Of a stretch of 64,000 nt of DNA, positions 27,836-35,849 are shown piece by piece. The position numbers and the translations under genes are program-made. The DNA is from Lysobacteraceae bacterium NML93-0793 (GTDB taxonomy: Bacteria; Pseudomonadota; Gammaproteobacteria; Xanthomonadales; Xanthomonadaceae), in assembly GCA_002324875.1 (NCBI GenBank), contig NTJG01000014.1:31728-95727 (forward strand), in the 5' to 3' direction. The notes beneath the pieces were generated by a model that was not told the origin of the DNA, did no database searches, and saw nothing but the letters and a program-made list of their open reading frames with translations. Positions within the stretch are counted from its first letter, which is position 1, and the number at the start of each line of letters is the position of its first letter.

Positions 27836-27867
27836 GATGTTCATCGCTGGTAAGGCGGTGATGACCT

Positions 27868-27954
27868 TGGTGCCCGGGAGAGGACTCGAACCTCCACGGA
27901 GTTGCCCCCGCTAGCACCTGAAGCTAGTGCGTCTACCAATTCCGCCACCCGGGC
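27868..27954 (-). tRNA. tRNA-Leu (anticodon CAG), copy 1
   Basis: The 87-base minus-strand gene has the acceptor stem GCCCGGG/CCCGGGC, encoded CCA, a D-loop with GGCGGAATTGGTAGACGC, an anticodon stem CTAGC/GCTAG with loop TTCAGGT (anticodon CAG), a long variable arm (GGGGGCAACTCCG), and T-loop GGTTCGAGTCC. The long variable arm and CAG anticodon identify tRNA-Leu. Its own terminator follows. Confidence 0.97.
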
Positions 27955-28027
27955 AGGTCAGGGCGCGAATTCTGCGGCGGCGCTGCGCCCCTGTCAATGC
28001 GCCGGTGTCGGATGTGACGCCGGGTGC

Positions 28028-28456
28028 TCACGCACCCCAAGCCGGCTTGGTCAATGCGAGGACGCCAATGATCAGCCCGGCACAGAACACCGCCGGTGCG
28101 GCGACGCGCAACAGCATCGGGGGCGCGGTGGCATCGCCGCCCGCCATCTGCCGCAACGCGCGTCCGAGGCCGATCTGCACCGGCAGCAAGGCTGCCACCA
28201 GTGCGAGCTTGATCCACAGCCACGGCATCACCAGCCAGCCGCCCACCCAGGCGATCGACGCACCGGCAGCCAGCAGCAGAAGGGCCGCCGGCAGCGTGAC
28301 CCAGCGGTTCCAGGTGCACAGACTGCCGAGCAGCGCCCGGCTGCCGGCCGATGTCGACCCGGCGAGCAGGGCGACCGCGAGCCCGTTGCCCACCAGGCCA
28401 CTGAGCCAGGTGGCGGCGGCGATGAGGTGAAGCAGCTTGAGGCTCGGATAGTCCAT
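28028..28456 (-). CDS. Membrane protein, DUF2269/CopD-like
   Basis: The 142-residue product has four hydrophobic helices and starts MDYPSLKLLHLIAAATWLSG, the KxLHxxxxxxWxxG pattern seen in small DUF2269 and CopD-related membrane proteins. WLWIKLALVAALLPVQI is the third helix. The family assignment is by pattern only. It lies between the two tRNA-Leu copies on their strand, so recombination between the copies would delete it. Confidence 0.65.
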   Translation of the reverse strand: MDYPSLKLLHLIAAATWLSGLVGNGLAVALLAGSTSAGSRALLGSLCTWNRWVTLPAALLLLAAGASIAWVGGWLVMPWLWIKLALVAALLPVQIGLGRALRQMAGGDATAPPMLLRVAAPAVFCAGLIIGVLALTKPAWGA

Positions 28457-28577
28457 CGGCGTGCGGATGCGTGGGCGTCACGTCGCTTACGTCGGTACGG
28501 CCCACACCGGATCCGCGCCAGTGCCGTGTGCGGCGGCGGGCGATCGGCGACGGGAAGCGAGGCCGCAACGCAGGCAC

Positions 28578-28601
28578 AAAAAAACCCGCATCGGCGGGTT
28601 T
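28578..28601 (-). terminator. Intrinsic terminator of tRNA-Leu copy 2
   Basis: The stem AAACCCGC/GCGGGTTT (28582-28589, 28594-28601), loop ATCG, and seven A on the plus strand give a T-tract on the minus strand. Stem sequence is identical to copy 1. Confidence 0.9.
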
Positions 28602-28633
28602 GATGTTCACCACTGGTAAGGCGGTGATGACCT

Positions 28634-28720
28634 TGGTGCCCGGGAGAGGACTCGAACCTCCACGGAGTTGCCCCCGCTAGCACCTGAAGCTAGTGCGTCT
28701 ACCAATTCCGCCACCCGGGC
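28634..28720 (-). tRNA. tRNA-Leu (anticodon CAG), copy 2
   Basis: It is base-for-base identical to copy 1, including the encoded CCA, the CAG anticodon and the long variable arm. It diverges from rnr. Confidence 0.97.
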
Positions 28721-28847
28721 AGGTCAGGGCGCGTATGGTGTCGATGCGGGCGCGGCTTGTCAATCGTTCTCCGCGCGGCGCACGGCCGGAGACGTCCCGC
28801 GCGGCGGTGTAGGGCTTCGACACGGCGCCCGCGAGCCCGGGTGTACC

Positions 28848-31322
28848 ATGCCGCGAATGGCAAAACCTCCCAGCAAGCGCGGCGGACGCCGCACCCCCTC
28901 CGGGCCCGCCCGGCCTTTCGACGAGCGCCGCACGAGCGGCCCGGCCAGCGGCCCCAAGAACACCTCCGGCACGCTGCCGCCGTGGATGCCCGATCCGGGC
29001 TTGAGCCGCGCCCTGCGATCGGCCAGGCCCCGCGACGATCGGGCGCCCGCCGCGCAGCGCGCGCCCGTGCGCACGGGTGACGGCATCGTGGATCCACACG
29101 CGGGCCGCGAGGCCGCGCGCTACGCGAATCCGATCGCCAGCCGCGAAGCCATCCTGCAGTTGCTGGCCGATGCCGACGGCCCGATGACCGTCGACGAACT
29201 CGCGGTCACGCTCGCGCTCACCGAACCCGACCGCGCGGACGCGCTCGGCAAGCGCGTCGCGGCGATGCTGCGCGAAGGCCAGTTGCTGCAGAACCGCCGC
29301 GGTGGGCTGGTTCCGGCCAAACGCATGGATCTGATCCCCGGCACGGTGATCGCCAATCCGGAAGGCTTCGGCTTCCTGCGCCCCGATTCGGGCGTCGGCG
29401 AGGATCTGTTCCTGCCGCCGGCCGAGATGCGCAAGGCCATGCACGGCGACCGCGTGCTGGCCAGCCTCACCAATGTCGACGCACGCGGCCGCCGCGCCGG
29501 TGTCGTCGTCGAAGTGCTCGAGCGTCGCACCACGCGGCTGATGGGCCGCTTCGCGATCGAGCACGGCATCAGCTTCGTCGTGCCGGACGACAAGCGTATC
29601 CAGCGCAACATCCAGATTCCGCACGACGCGCGCCACGACGCGCAGCACGGCCAGCTGGTGGTCTGCGAGATCGCCGCGCCGGGCGATGCGCACCGGCCGC
29701 CGATCGGTCGCGTGCTGACCGTGCTGGGCGACGTGCTCAAGCCTTCGCTGGTGGTCGAGGCCGCGATCCACGGCCACAACCTGCCGCACGAGTTTTCGCA
29801 GGCGGTGCTCGACGAAGCCGCCGCGGTGCCGGTCGACGTGGAAGACCGCATGATCGGCGGCCGCGTCGATCTGCGCGCGCTGCCGCTGGTGACGATCGAC
29901 GGCGAGGACGCCAAGGATTTCGACGACGCCGTCTACTGCGAACCCAACCGCGACGGCTTCCGCCTCGTGGTCGCGATCGCCGACGTGTCGAACTACGTCC
30001 GCCCGGGCAGTCCGCTCGACGACGAGGCGCAGCTGCGCGCGACCAGCGTGTACTTCCCCGGCTTCGTCGTGCCGATGCTGCCCGAGACGCTGTCCAACGG
30101 CATCTGCTCGCTGAAGCCGAAGGTCGACCGGATGTGTTTCGTCTGCGACATGCAGGTGCTGCGCGACGGCACGGTGGCGCATTCGAAGTTCTACGAGGCG
30201 GTGATGCATTCGCACGCGCGCCTGACCTACACCCAGGTGTGGAAGGCGGTGGGCGAGCTGGACGAGGACACGCGCGCGGCGATCAAGCCGGTGCTGCCGC
30301 AGGTCGAGCGCCTGCACCAGCTCTACGCGGTACTGGCCAAGGCGCGCGCCAAGCGGGGCGCGATCGAGTTCGAAAGTTCCGAAGTGCGCTTCGTGCTCGA
30401 CAACACGGGTGAGGTCACCCAGGCCGGAATGCTCCAGCGCAACGACGCGCACAAGCTGATCGAGGAATGCATGATCGCCGCCAACGTGCAGGCGGCGGAA
30501 TTCCTGCTCGAGGCCGGCATCGCCGCGCCCTATCGCGTGCACGACAAGCCGCCGGAGGCGAAGTACGCCGATCTGCTGGAATTCCTCAAGGAATTCGCGC
30601 TGCGCCTGCCGCCGTGGTCGAAGGTCCAGCCCAAGGACTTCACCAACCTGCTGAAGAAGATCCGCGAGCGCCCCGACGCCACGCTGCTCGAATCGGTGCT
30701 GCTGCGCAGCCAGAGCCAGGCGGTGTACACGCCCGAGAACATCGGCCACTTCGGTCTGGCGCTCGCGGCCTACGCCCACTTCACCTCGCCGATCCGCCGC
30801 TATCCGGATCTGCTGGTGCACCGCGCGATCAAGCACGTGCTGTCGGGCCAGCCGCTGGCGAAGTTCATCTACACCCCGCGGCAGATGGAAAGCCTGTCGC
30901 TGCAGTGCTCCGAGCGCGCGCGCCGGGCCGACGAGGCCGAGCGCGAGGTCGACGAGCGCTACCGCGCCGCGTGGATGGAGCAGCACGTCGGCGGCCAGTT
31001 CGACGGCGTGATCAGCGGTGTGACCAGCTTCGGCCTGTTCGTCGAGCTGGACCAGTCCAAGGTCAACGGGCTGGTCCACGTGACCCAGCTGCCCAACGAT
31101 TTCTATCACTTCGATCCGATCCGGCGGATGCTCAGCGGCCAGCGCGCGGGTCGCGAGTTCCGCCTGGGTGACCGGGTGCGCATTCTCGTGCTCAAGGCCA
31201 GTCTCGAGGACCGGAAGATCGATTTCCGCCTCGTCGAGCCCGACAGCCGTCAGCCCGGGGAGCCGAAGCCGCCGCCCCCGCGTGGCAAGCCGGCCAGGCG
31301 CGAGAAGAAGCCCTACCAGTAA
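28848..31322 (+). CDS. rnr: Ribonuclease R
   Basis: RNase R is a processive 3'-5' exoribonuclease that degrades structured RNA and takes part in rRNA quality control. The 824-residue product has a basic N-terminal tail (about 1-90), a helix-turn-helix-like segment, cold-shock domains, and the RNB domain with catalytic acids in DGEDAKDFDDAVYCE. A C-terminal S1 domain (FDGVISGVTSFGLFVELDQS) and a basic tail (PPPRGKPARREKK) follow. ATG 28848 or 28857 (MAKPPSKRGG) may be the start. It is followed by a terminator and rlmB, the order seen in E. coli. Confidence 0.94.
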   Translation: MPRMAKPPSKRGGRRTPSGPARPFDERRTSGPASGPKNTSGTLPPWMPDPGLSRALRSARPRDDRAPAAQRAPVRTGDGIVDPHAGREAARYANPIASREAILQLLADADGPMTVDELAVTLALTEPDRADALGKRVAAMLREGQLLQNRRGGLVPAKRMDLIPGTVIANPEGFGFLRPDSGVGEDLFLPPAEMRKAMHGDRVLASLTNVDARGRRAGVVVEVLERRTTRLMGRFAIEHGISFVVPDDKRIQRNIQIPHDARHDAQHGQLVVCEIAAPGDAHRPPIGRVLTVLGDVLKPSLVVEAAIHGHNLPHEFSQAVLDEAAAVPVDVEDRMIGGRVDLRALPLVTIDGEDAKDFDDAVYCEPNRDGFRLVVAIADVSNYVRPGSPLDDEAQLRATSVYFPGFVVPMLPETLSNGICSLKPKVDRMCFVCDMQVLRDGTVAHSKFYEAVMHSHARLTYTQVWKAVGELDEDTRAAIKPVLPQVERLHQLYAVLAKARAKRGAIEFESSEVRFVLDNTGEVTQAGMLQRNDAHKLIEECMIAANVQAAEFLLEAGIAAPYRVHDKPPEAKYADLLEFLKEFALRLPPWSKVQPKDFTNLLKKIRERPDATLLESVLLRSQSQAVYTPENIGHFGLALAAYAHFTSPIRRYPDLLVHRAIKHVLSGQPLAKFIYTPRQMESLSLQCSERARRADEAEREVDERYRAAWMEQHVGGQFDGVISGVTSFGLFVELDQSKVNGLVHVTQLPNDFYHFDPIRRMLSGQRAGREFRLGDRVRILVLKASLEDRKIDFRLVEPDSRQPGEPKPPPPRGKPARREKKPYQ

Positions 31323-31333
31323 ACTGGGTGATC

Positions 31334-31372
31334 GCGGGGCCGGAGCCGGAGTTCCGGCCCCGCGGGCTTTTT
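31334..31372 (+). terminator. Intrinsic terminator after rnr
   Basis: GCGGGGCCGGA (31334-31344) pairs perfectly with TCCGGCCCCGC (31353-31363), followed by GGGCTTTTT. It starts 11 bases after the rnr stop and lies before rlmB, so rlmB depends on read-through or its own promoter. Confidence 0.85.
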
Positions 31373-31406
31373 CGTCCCTGTGCCCCCCATTTCCGAATTC
31401 CATCGC

Positions 31407-32177
31407 ATGAGCAGCAGCAAGCAGAACCAGTGGATCGTCGGCATCAATGCCGTCGCGGCCGCCGTCGAACACGACGCCGACAACGTGCGCGAGGTGCTGC
31501 TCGAGGCGGGCGCGAAGAATCCGCGCATCCTCGAGATCGAATCCGACGCGCGCCGGCGCGACATCGACGTGCGCCGGGTCAACCAGCAGGCGCTCGACGG
31601 CGTCGCCGGCGGTCTGCGTCACCAGGGCGCGGCGGCGCGCTATGCGGCCGCGAAGACCTGGGACGAAAACGAGCTCGAAGGCCTGGTCGAGGCGGCCGGG
31701 GGCAAGGCGCTGCTGCTGGTGCTCGACGGCGTGCAGGACCCGCACAATCTCGGCGCCTGCCTGCGCAGTGCCGCGGCCGCCGGGGTCACCGCCGTGGTGA
31801 TTCCCAAGGACAAGGCGGTGCAGGTCAACGCCACCGTGCGCAAGACCTCGGCCGGCGCCGCCGATCATGTGCCGGTGGTCCGCGTGACCAATCTCTCGCG
31901 CACGCTGCGCGATCTGCAGAAGCTCGGTGTGTGGATCTACGGCCTGGCCGGCGAGGCCACGGCGTCGCTGTACGCGATCGACCTGCGCGGCAACGTCGCC
32001 CTGGTGCTGGGCGGCGAGGCCGACGGCCTGCGCCGGCTCACGCGCGAGCATTGCGACCAGCTGGTGACGATCCCGATGCCGGGCGCGGCGGCTGCGGCCG
32101 GGGTGGAGAGTCTCAACGTGTCGGTCGCGGCCGGCGTGACCCTGTTCGAAGCCGTCCGCCAGCGGGTGGCCGGCTGA
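31407..32177 (+). CDS. rlmB: 23S rRNA (guanosine(2251)-2'-O)-methyltransferase
   Basis: RlmB methylates G2251 in the P-loop of 23S rRNA. The 256-residue product has an N-terminal L30e-like substrate domain (WIVGINAVAAAVEH) and a C-terminal SPOUT knot with GVQDPHNLGACLRSA, LVLGGEADGL, and IPMPGAAAAAGVESLNVSVA. Start ATG 31407 (MSSSKQNQW); an upstream in-frame ATG at 31380 is less likely. It follows rnr, as in E. coli. Confidence 0.95.
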   Translation: MSSSKQNQWIVGINAVAAAVEHDADNVREVLLEAGAKNPRILEIESDARRRDIDVRRVNQQALDGVAGGLRHQGAAARYAAAKTWDENELEGLVEAAGGKALLLVLDGVQDPHNLGACLRSAAAAGVTAVVIPKDKAVQVNATVRKTSAGAADHVPVVRVTNLSRTLRDLQKLGVWIYGLAGEATASLYAIDLRGNVALVLGGEADGLRRLTREHCDQLVTIPMPGAAAAAGVESLNVSVAAGVTLFEAVRQRVAG

Positions 32178-32198
32178 CGGCAGCGGTGGGGCGGGGCG

Positions 32199-35100
32199 AT
32201 GGTGACGAACGGGGACATCCGGCGAGCGGGTTGCCGTGGCGCGTCGTGGTTGCGACGCCGCGGCCTGGCCGGCGCCATGCTGCTGCTGGCGGGGCTGGCT
32301 TGGAACCCGCTTCCCGCCGCTGAGCCCCACGCGCCGGCGGCGGCGCCTGCACTGCGCGATTACGCCTTCGATCGCTGGACCTCCCGCGACGGCCTTCCGC
32401 ACAACTCGATCCGGGACCTCGCGCAGACCCCCGACGGCTACCTGTGGCTGGCGACCTGGGAAGGTCTGGTGCGCTACGACGGCCTCGAGTTCACGATCTA
32501 CGACCGCAGCACCCCGGAGCCGGCGCTGCCCGACAACGGTGTCGGCGCGCTCTACGTCGATCCGGACGGCGCGCTGTGGTTCAGCGATTCCCGCGGCAAT
32601 CTAGGCCGACGGGCCGGTGACGGCAGCTGGCGCTTCTGGCGCTCGGCCGAGGCCGGCTGGCCGCAGGTGCTGATCCATGCGATGGCGATGGATGCCCGCG
32701 GACGCCTGTGGCTGCTGTTCGAGGGCCGCGGCCTGGGCTGCCTGCACCCGGATGGCCGGTTCGAGCTGGTCGAGGCGCCGGCCGGTGTGCCGCTGCCGCT
32801 GAGCTATCCACACATGGCCGTCGGCGACGACGGACGGATCTGGATCGGCGGCCTGGACGGGCTGGTCGTTCGCGACACCGACGGCGAATTGCGCGCCGCC
32901 TCCGCTGCACTCGGCCTCCCGCCCGGCCTGGCCTGGCCCTACCGCGCACCCGACGGCGCGATCTGGCTGGTCGCCGGCGACGGCGTCTACCGCATGGACG
33001 GCGCGCGGGCGCGGCGCGTGCACCGGATTCCCGGGCAGGGCGACTTCACCGCGATGCTGCAGGACCGTCACGGCGATCTCTGGCTGGGCAGCGAAAGCCG
33101 CGGGCTGCTGCGCGTCGGCGCCCGCGGCATCGAATCGCCTCCGGTGGACGCCGCGCGCCCGGCGGGCCGCATTGTGCAATTGCTGGAAGACGCCGAGGGC
33201 AGTGTCTGGGCCGGCGCGAACGGCGGCCTGTTCCGGGTACGCGACACCCTGTTCGAGCGGCTGCTGGCGCGCGACGGACTCAGCGGCGACTACGTCCGCG
33301 CGTTGATCGAGGACGACCGCGGCCGTCTGTGGGTGGGCGGCAGCGGCGGCCTCGACCGCCAGGGCGCGGACGGGCGGCTCGCGCCGGTGACGCTGCAAGC
33401 CGGTGTGCCGCCGTCGGTGCTGAGCCTGGCCTACGACGCGCGGGGCGATCTGTGGGTGGGCGCCTACGGCGGGCGGGTGTTCCGCGTGCGCGACGGCCAG
33501 GTGGTGCAGCGTCTGGATGGATTTCCGGGGCACATCCGCGCGATCGAAGCCGCCGACGACGGCGCGGTGTGGCTGGCGACTCACAGCGGGCCGGTGCGCC
33601 TCGTCGACGGCCGACCGGCCACCCCGCGTGTGCCCGGTCTGCCGACCAGCCTGGTGACGTCGCTGGCACGGATCGACGGCGCGCTGTGGATCGGCTCTGT
33701 CGAAGGCGCGAGCGTGCTCGAAGGCGGCCGGGTCCGGCATCTGCCGTTGCCCGTCGCCGACGGCGCGCGCACCGTGTTCGCATTCCGGCGCATCGGCGAT
33801 GCCGTGTGGCTGGCGACCGATCGCGGCCTGTACCGGGAACGCGGCGGCACGCTGGCGCGCGTGGGCCTGGAGCAGGGCCTGCCGGTCGACACGGTGTTCC
33901 AGATCGTGCCCGACCGCATCGGCAACGCCTGGATCACCAGCAACCGCGGCATGTTGCGGGCGCGCATGGAGGATCTCGACGCGGTCGCCGACGGGCGCCT
34001 GGCGCGGGTGCCGATCGAGCGCTACGACGAGATCGACGGCATGTCCAATGCCCAGGGCAACGGCAGCTCCTCGCCCTCGGCGTTGCTGCGCCGCGACGGC
34101 TCGGTGTGGATGGCGACGGCTGTCGGACTCAGCGGGATCGATCCACTGCGCTGGAAGGCCGCACGGCGGCGGCCTGCGCCGCTGCCGCGGATCGAGTCGG
34201 TGCGCATCGACGGCCTGCAGGTGGCCCCGGCGGACGGCGCGCGCGTGGACAGCGGCGCGCGCCTGTCGGTGTCGTACGTGGGTCTGAGTTTCCTGATGTC
34301 CGAGCGGATCCGCTTCCGCACGCGTCTGGAGGGCCTCGACACCGACTGGGTGGAGCGCGGCCGCCAGCGCAGTCTCGATGTCGTCGGCCTGCCGCCCGGC
34401 GACTACACCCTGCACGTCGCGGCCGCACATCCGGAAGGCGACTGGAGTGTCCGCGACGCGCAATGGCGCTTCACCGTCGTGCCGGCCTGGTGGCAGCGTC
34501 GCAGCGTGCAGGCGCTGGCGGTGCTGCTGGCCCTGGCCGGGCTGGCACTGGCCTACCGCACGCGCATCCTGCGCTACCACCGCGCCAATGCGCGTCTGGC
34601 GCAGCTCGTCGACGACCGCACGCGCGTGCTGCAGACCCAGGCCGCGCAGCTGCTCGAAGCCGACAGGGAGAAGACCGAACTGCTGGACCGCCTGCGCGTG
34701 CAGGCCGAGACCTTCGAGCGCCAGGCCTACGAGGATGCACTCACCGGCCTGCCCAATCGGCGCAGTTTCGACGGCGCGCTCGCCCGCGAGGTCGCGCGCG
34801 CGCACCGCCGGCGCCAGCCGCTGTGCCTGATGATTCTCGACATCGACCGCTTCAAGGCGATCAACGACGTGCACAGCCACGCGGCAGGCGACGAGGTGCT
34901 GCGCGAAACCGGCGCCCTGCTGGCCGAGGTGTGCCGCGCGTCCGACATCGCGGCGCGGATCGGCGGCGAGGAGTTCGCGATCATCCTGGTCGACGCCACG
35001 CTCGACGAGGCGCACGGCCTGTACGCGCGGCTGCGCGATGCATTCGCGCGCCGCGACGACTGGGGCGGCGTGGCAGGGCTGCGCGTGACGATCAGCGCGG

Positions 35101-35213
35101 GTGCCTCGATGCTCGATCCGCTGGACACGGCGCCCGCACAGCTCATGCGCCGCGCGGACATGGCCCTGTACCGGGCCAAGAGCGCAGGGCGCGACCGGCT
35201 CTGCGACATCTGA
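32199..35213 (+). CDS. Beta-propeller sensor diguanylate cyclase
   Basis: This is a membrane sensor that makes c-di-GMP. The 1004-residue product has an N-terminal hydrophobic export signal (about 24-41) and a periplasmic region of two-component-regulator propeller repeats (WTSRDGLPHNSIRDLAQTPD and many D-G-x-L/W-x-x-W units to about 650). A Y_Y_Y-type beta domain (about 690-765), one membrane helix (about 770-788), a short coiled coil and a GGDEF domain follow. The active-site motif is GGEEF at 922-926. The inhibitory I-site R913-x-x-D916 lies five residues before it, so product inhibition is expected. It starts 21 bases after rlmB. Confidence 0.9.
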   Translation: MVTNGDIRRAGCRGASWLRRRGLAGAMLLLAGLAWNPLPAAEPHAPAAAPALRDYAFDRWTSRDGLPHNSIRDLAQTPDGYLWLATWEGLVRYDGLEFTIYDRSTPEPALPDNGVGALYVDPDGALWFSDSRGNLGRRAGDGSWRFWRSAEAGWPQVLIHAMAMDARGRLWLLFEGRGLGCLHPDGRFELVEAPAGVPLPLSYPHMAVGDDGRIWIGGLDGLVVRDTDGELRAASAALGLPPGLAWPYRAPDGAIWLVAGDGVYRMDGARARRVHRIPGQGDFTAMLQDRHGDLWLGSESRGLLRVGARGIESPPVDAARPAGRIVQLLEDAEGSVWAGANGGLFRVRDTLFERLLARDGLSGDYVRALIEDDRGRLWVGGSGGLDRQGADGRLAPVTLQAGVPPSVLSLAYDARGDLWVGAYGGRVFRVRDGQVVQRLDGFPGHIRAIEAADDGAVWLATHSGPVRLVDGRPATPRVPGLPTSLVTSLARIDGALWIGSVEGASVLEGGRVRHLPLPVADGARTVFAFRRIGDAVWLATDRGLYRERGGTLARVGLEQGLPVDTVFQIVPDRIGNAWITSNRGMLRARMEDLDAVADGRLARVPIERYDEIDGMSNAQGNGSSSPSALLRRDGSVWMATAVGLSGIDPLRWKAARRRPAPLPRIESVRIDGLQVAPADGARVDSGARLSVSYVGLSFLMSERIRFRTRLEGLDTDWVERGRQRSLDVVGLPPGDYTLHVAAAHPEGDWSVRDAQWRFTVVPAWWQRRSVQALAVLLALAGLALAYRTRILRYHRANARLAQLVDDRTRVLQTQAAQLLEADREKTELLDRLRVQAETFERQAYEDALTGLPNRRSFDGALAREVARAHRRRQPLCLMILDIDRFKAINDVHSHAAGDEVLRETGALLAEVCRASDIAARIGGEEFAIILVDATLDEAHGLYARLRDAFARRDDWGGVAGLRVTISAGASMLDPLDTAPAQLMRRADMALYRAKSAGRDRLCDI

Positions 35214-35283
35214 GTCCGGCGCCGAGCCCGGGCGCGGCGCGCGGAGATTCAGGCGTCGCCCGCTAGCATGGCGGCATCACGGT

Positions 35284-35329
35284 GGCAGGGACGACCCTGC
35301 CGGTTGGCACCGCGCGCGGGGACGGCCCC
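35284..35329 (+). promoter_or_regulatory. Guanidine-II (mini-ykkC) riboswitch
   Basis: Two small hairpins carry the diagnostic ACGR loops. Hairpin one is GGCAGGG-ACGA-CCCTGCC (35284-35301); hairpin two is GGGG-ACGG-CCCC (35318-35329). They lie just upstream of a strong GGAGG (35343-35347) and the sugE start. Paired ACGR hairpins ahead of SugE-type exporters define the guanidine-II class. Guanidinium binding is expected to free the ribosome-binding site. Confidence 0.92.
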
Positions 35330-35353
35330 ATCTTAGATCGATGGAGGTGTCCG

Positions 35354-35668
35354 ATGTCGTGGTTCATCCTGCTGCTCGCCGGCCTGTTCGAGATCGCCTG
35401 GGCGATCGGCCTGAAGTACACCGAGGGTTTCACCCGGCTCTGGCCGACGCTGGGCACGGTCGCCGCGATGGGCGTGAGCATCACGCTGCTCGGTCTGGCG
35501 ATGAAGTCGCTGCCGCTGGGCACCGCGTACGCGATCTGGGTCGGCATCGGGGCTGTGGGCACGGCGCTGTTGGGCATGCTGTTGTTCGACGAGCCCGCCA
35601 CCGTGGCGCGCCTGGTGAGCCTCGGACTCATCGTCGCCGGCCTCGTCGGACTCAAGCTCGCGAGTTGA
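35354..35668 (+). CDS. sugE: Guanidinium exporter (SugE/Gdx, SMR family)
   Basis: This is a small multidrug-resistance family transporter that exports guanidinium in exchange for protons as a dual-topology dimer. The 104-residue product has four helices, Glu13 in [15 protein letters not shown], and the Gdx-type [17 protein letters not shown] segment. The riboswitch upstream supports the Gdx role over a quaternary-ammonium role. Start ATG 35354 has GGAGG six bases upstream; an earlier in-frame GTG would place the riboswitch inside the gene and is rejected. Confidence 0.95.
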   Translation: MSWFILLLAGLFEIAWAIGLKYTEGFTRLWPTLGTVAAMGVSITLLGLAMKSLPLGTAYAIWVGIGAVGTALLGMLLFDEPATVARLVSLGLIVAGLVGLKLAS

Positions 35669-35849
35669 GCGCCGCCGCGCGGGTCGCAGCGTGATTCGGG
35701 CGCGCGCGCGGGCGTTGCAACGCTGCATCCCGCGGCGGCGACGTCTTCGGCACTGCGCGCAGCTGGCATGCGCGCGACGCATCGCCCACCATGGCCGGCC
35801 CTGACGGGCCCGTGTTCCGGTCCGTCGTCGCGCTGCCATTGGATGTCGT

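Larger units (their letters stand above)
27808..27967. repeat. Direct repeat containing tRNA-Leu, copy 1
   Basis: The segment of about 156 bases holding the terminator, the spacer, tRNA-Leu and 13 flanking bases is repeated at a constant offset of 766 bases (28574-28733). The tRNA is identical; differences are confined to the terminator loop and two or three spacer bases. Confidence 0.85.
28574..28733. repeat. Direct repeat containing tRNA-Leu, copy 2
   Basis: Second copy of the segment described at 27808-27967. The duplication keeps terminator and tRNA together. Confidence 0.85.

Noticed and set aside
27868..28720. Duplicated tRNA-Leu as attachment sites of an integrated element
   Set aside because: The repeats enclose only one small membrane gene. 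There is no integrase, and both repeats contain a full tRNA with its terminator, which is a duplication and not an att-site 3' fragment.
28677..32402. Very long open frame (over 1200 codons) antisense to rnr and rlmB
   Set aside because: It is a shadow of the codon bias of a GC-rich genome: stop codons are rare antisense to real genes. Its translation is Arg/His/Ala-rich without domains, while rnr and rlmB are unmistakable.
35282..35353. In-frame GTG at 35282 as an extended sugE start
   Set aside because: It would translate the two ACGR hairpins of the riboswitch; ATG 35354 has a GGAGG and gives the normal SMR length.
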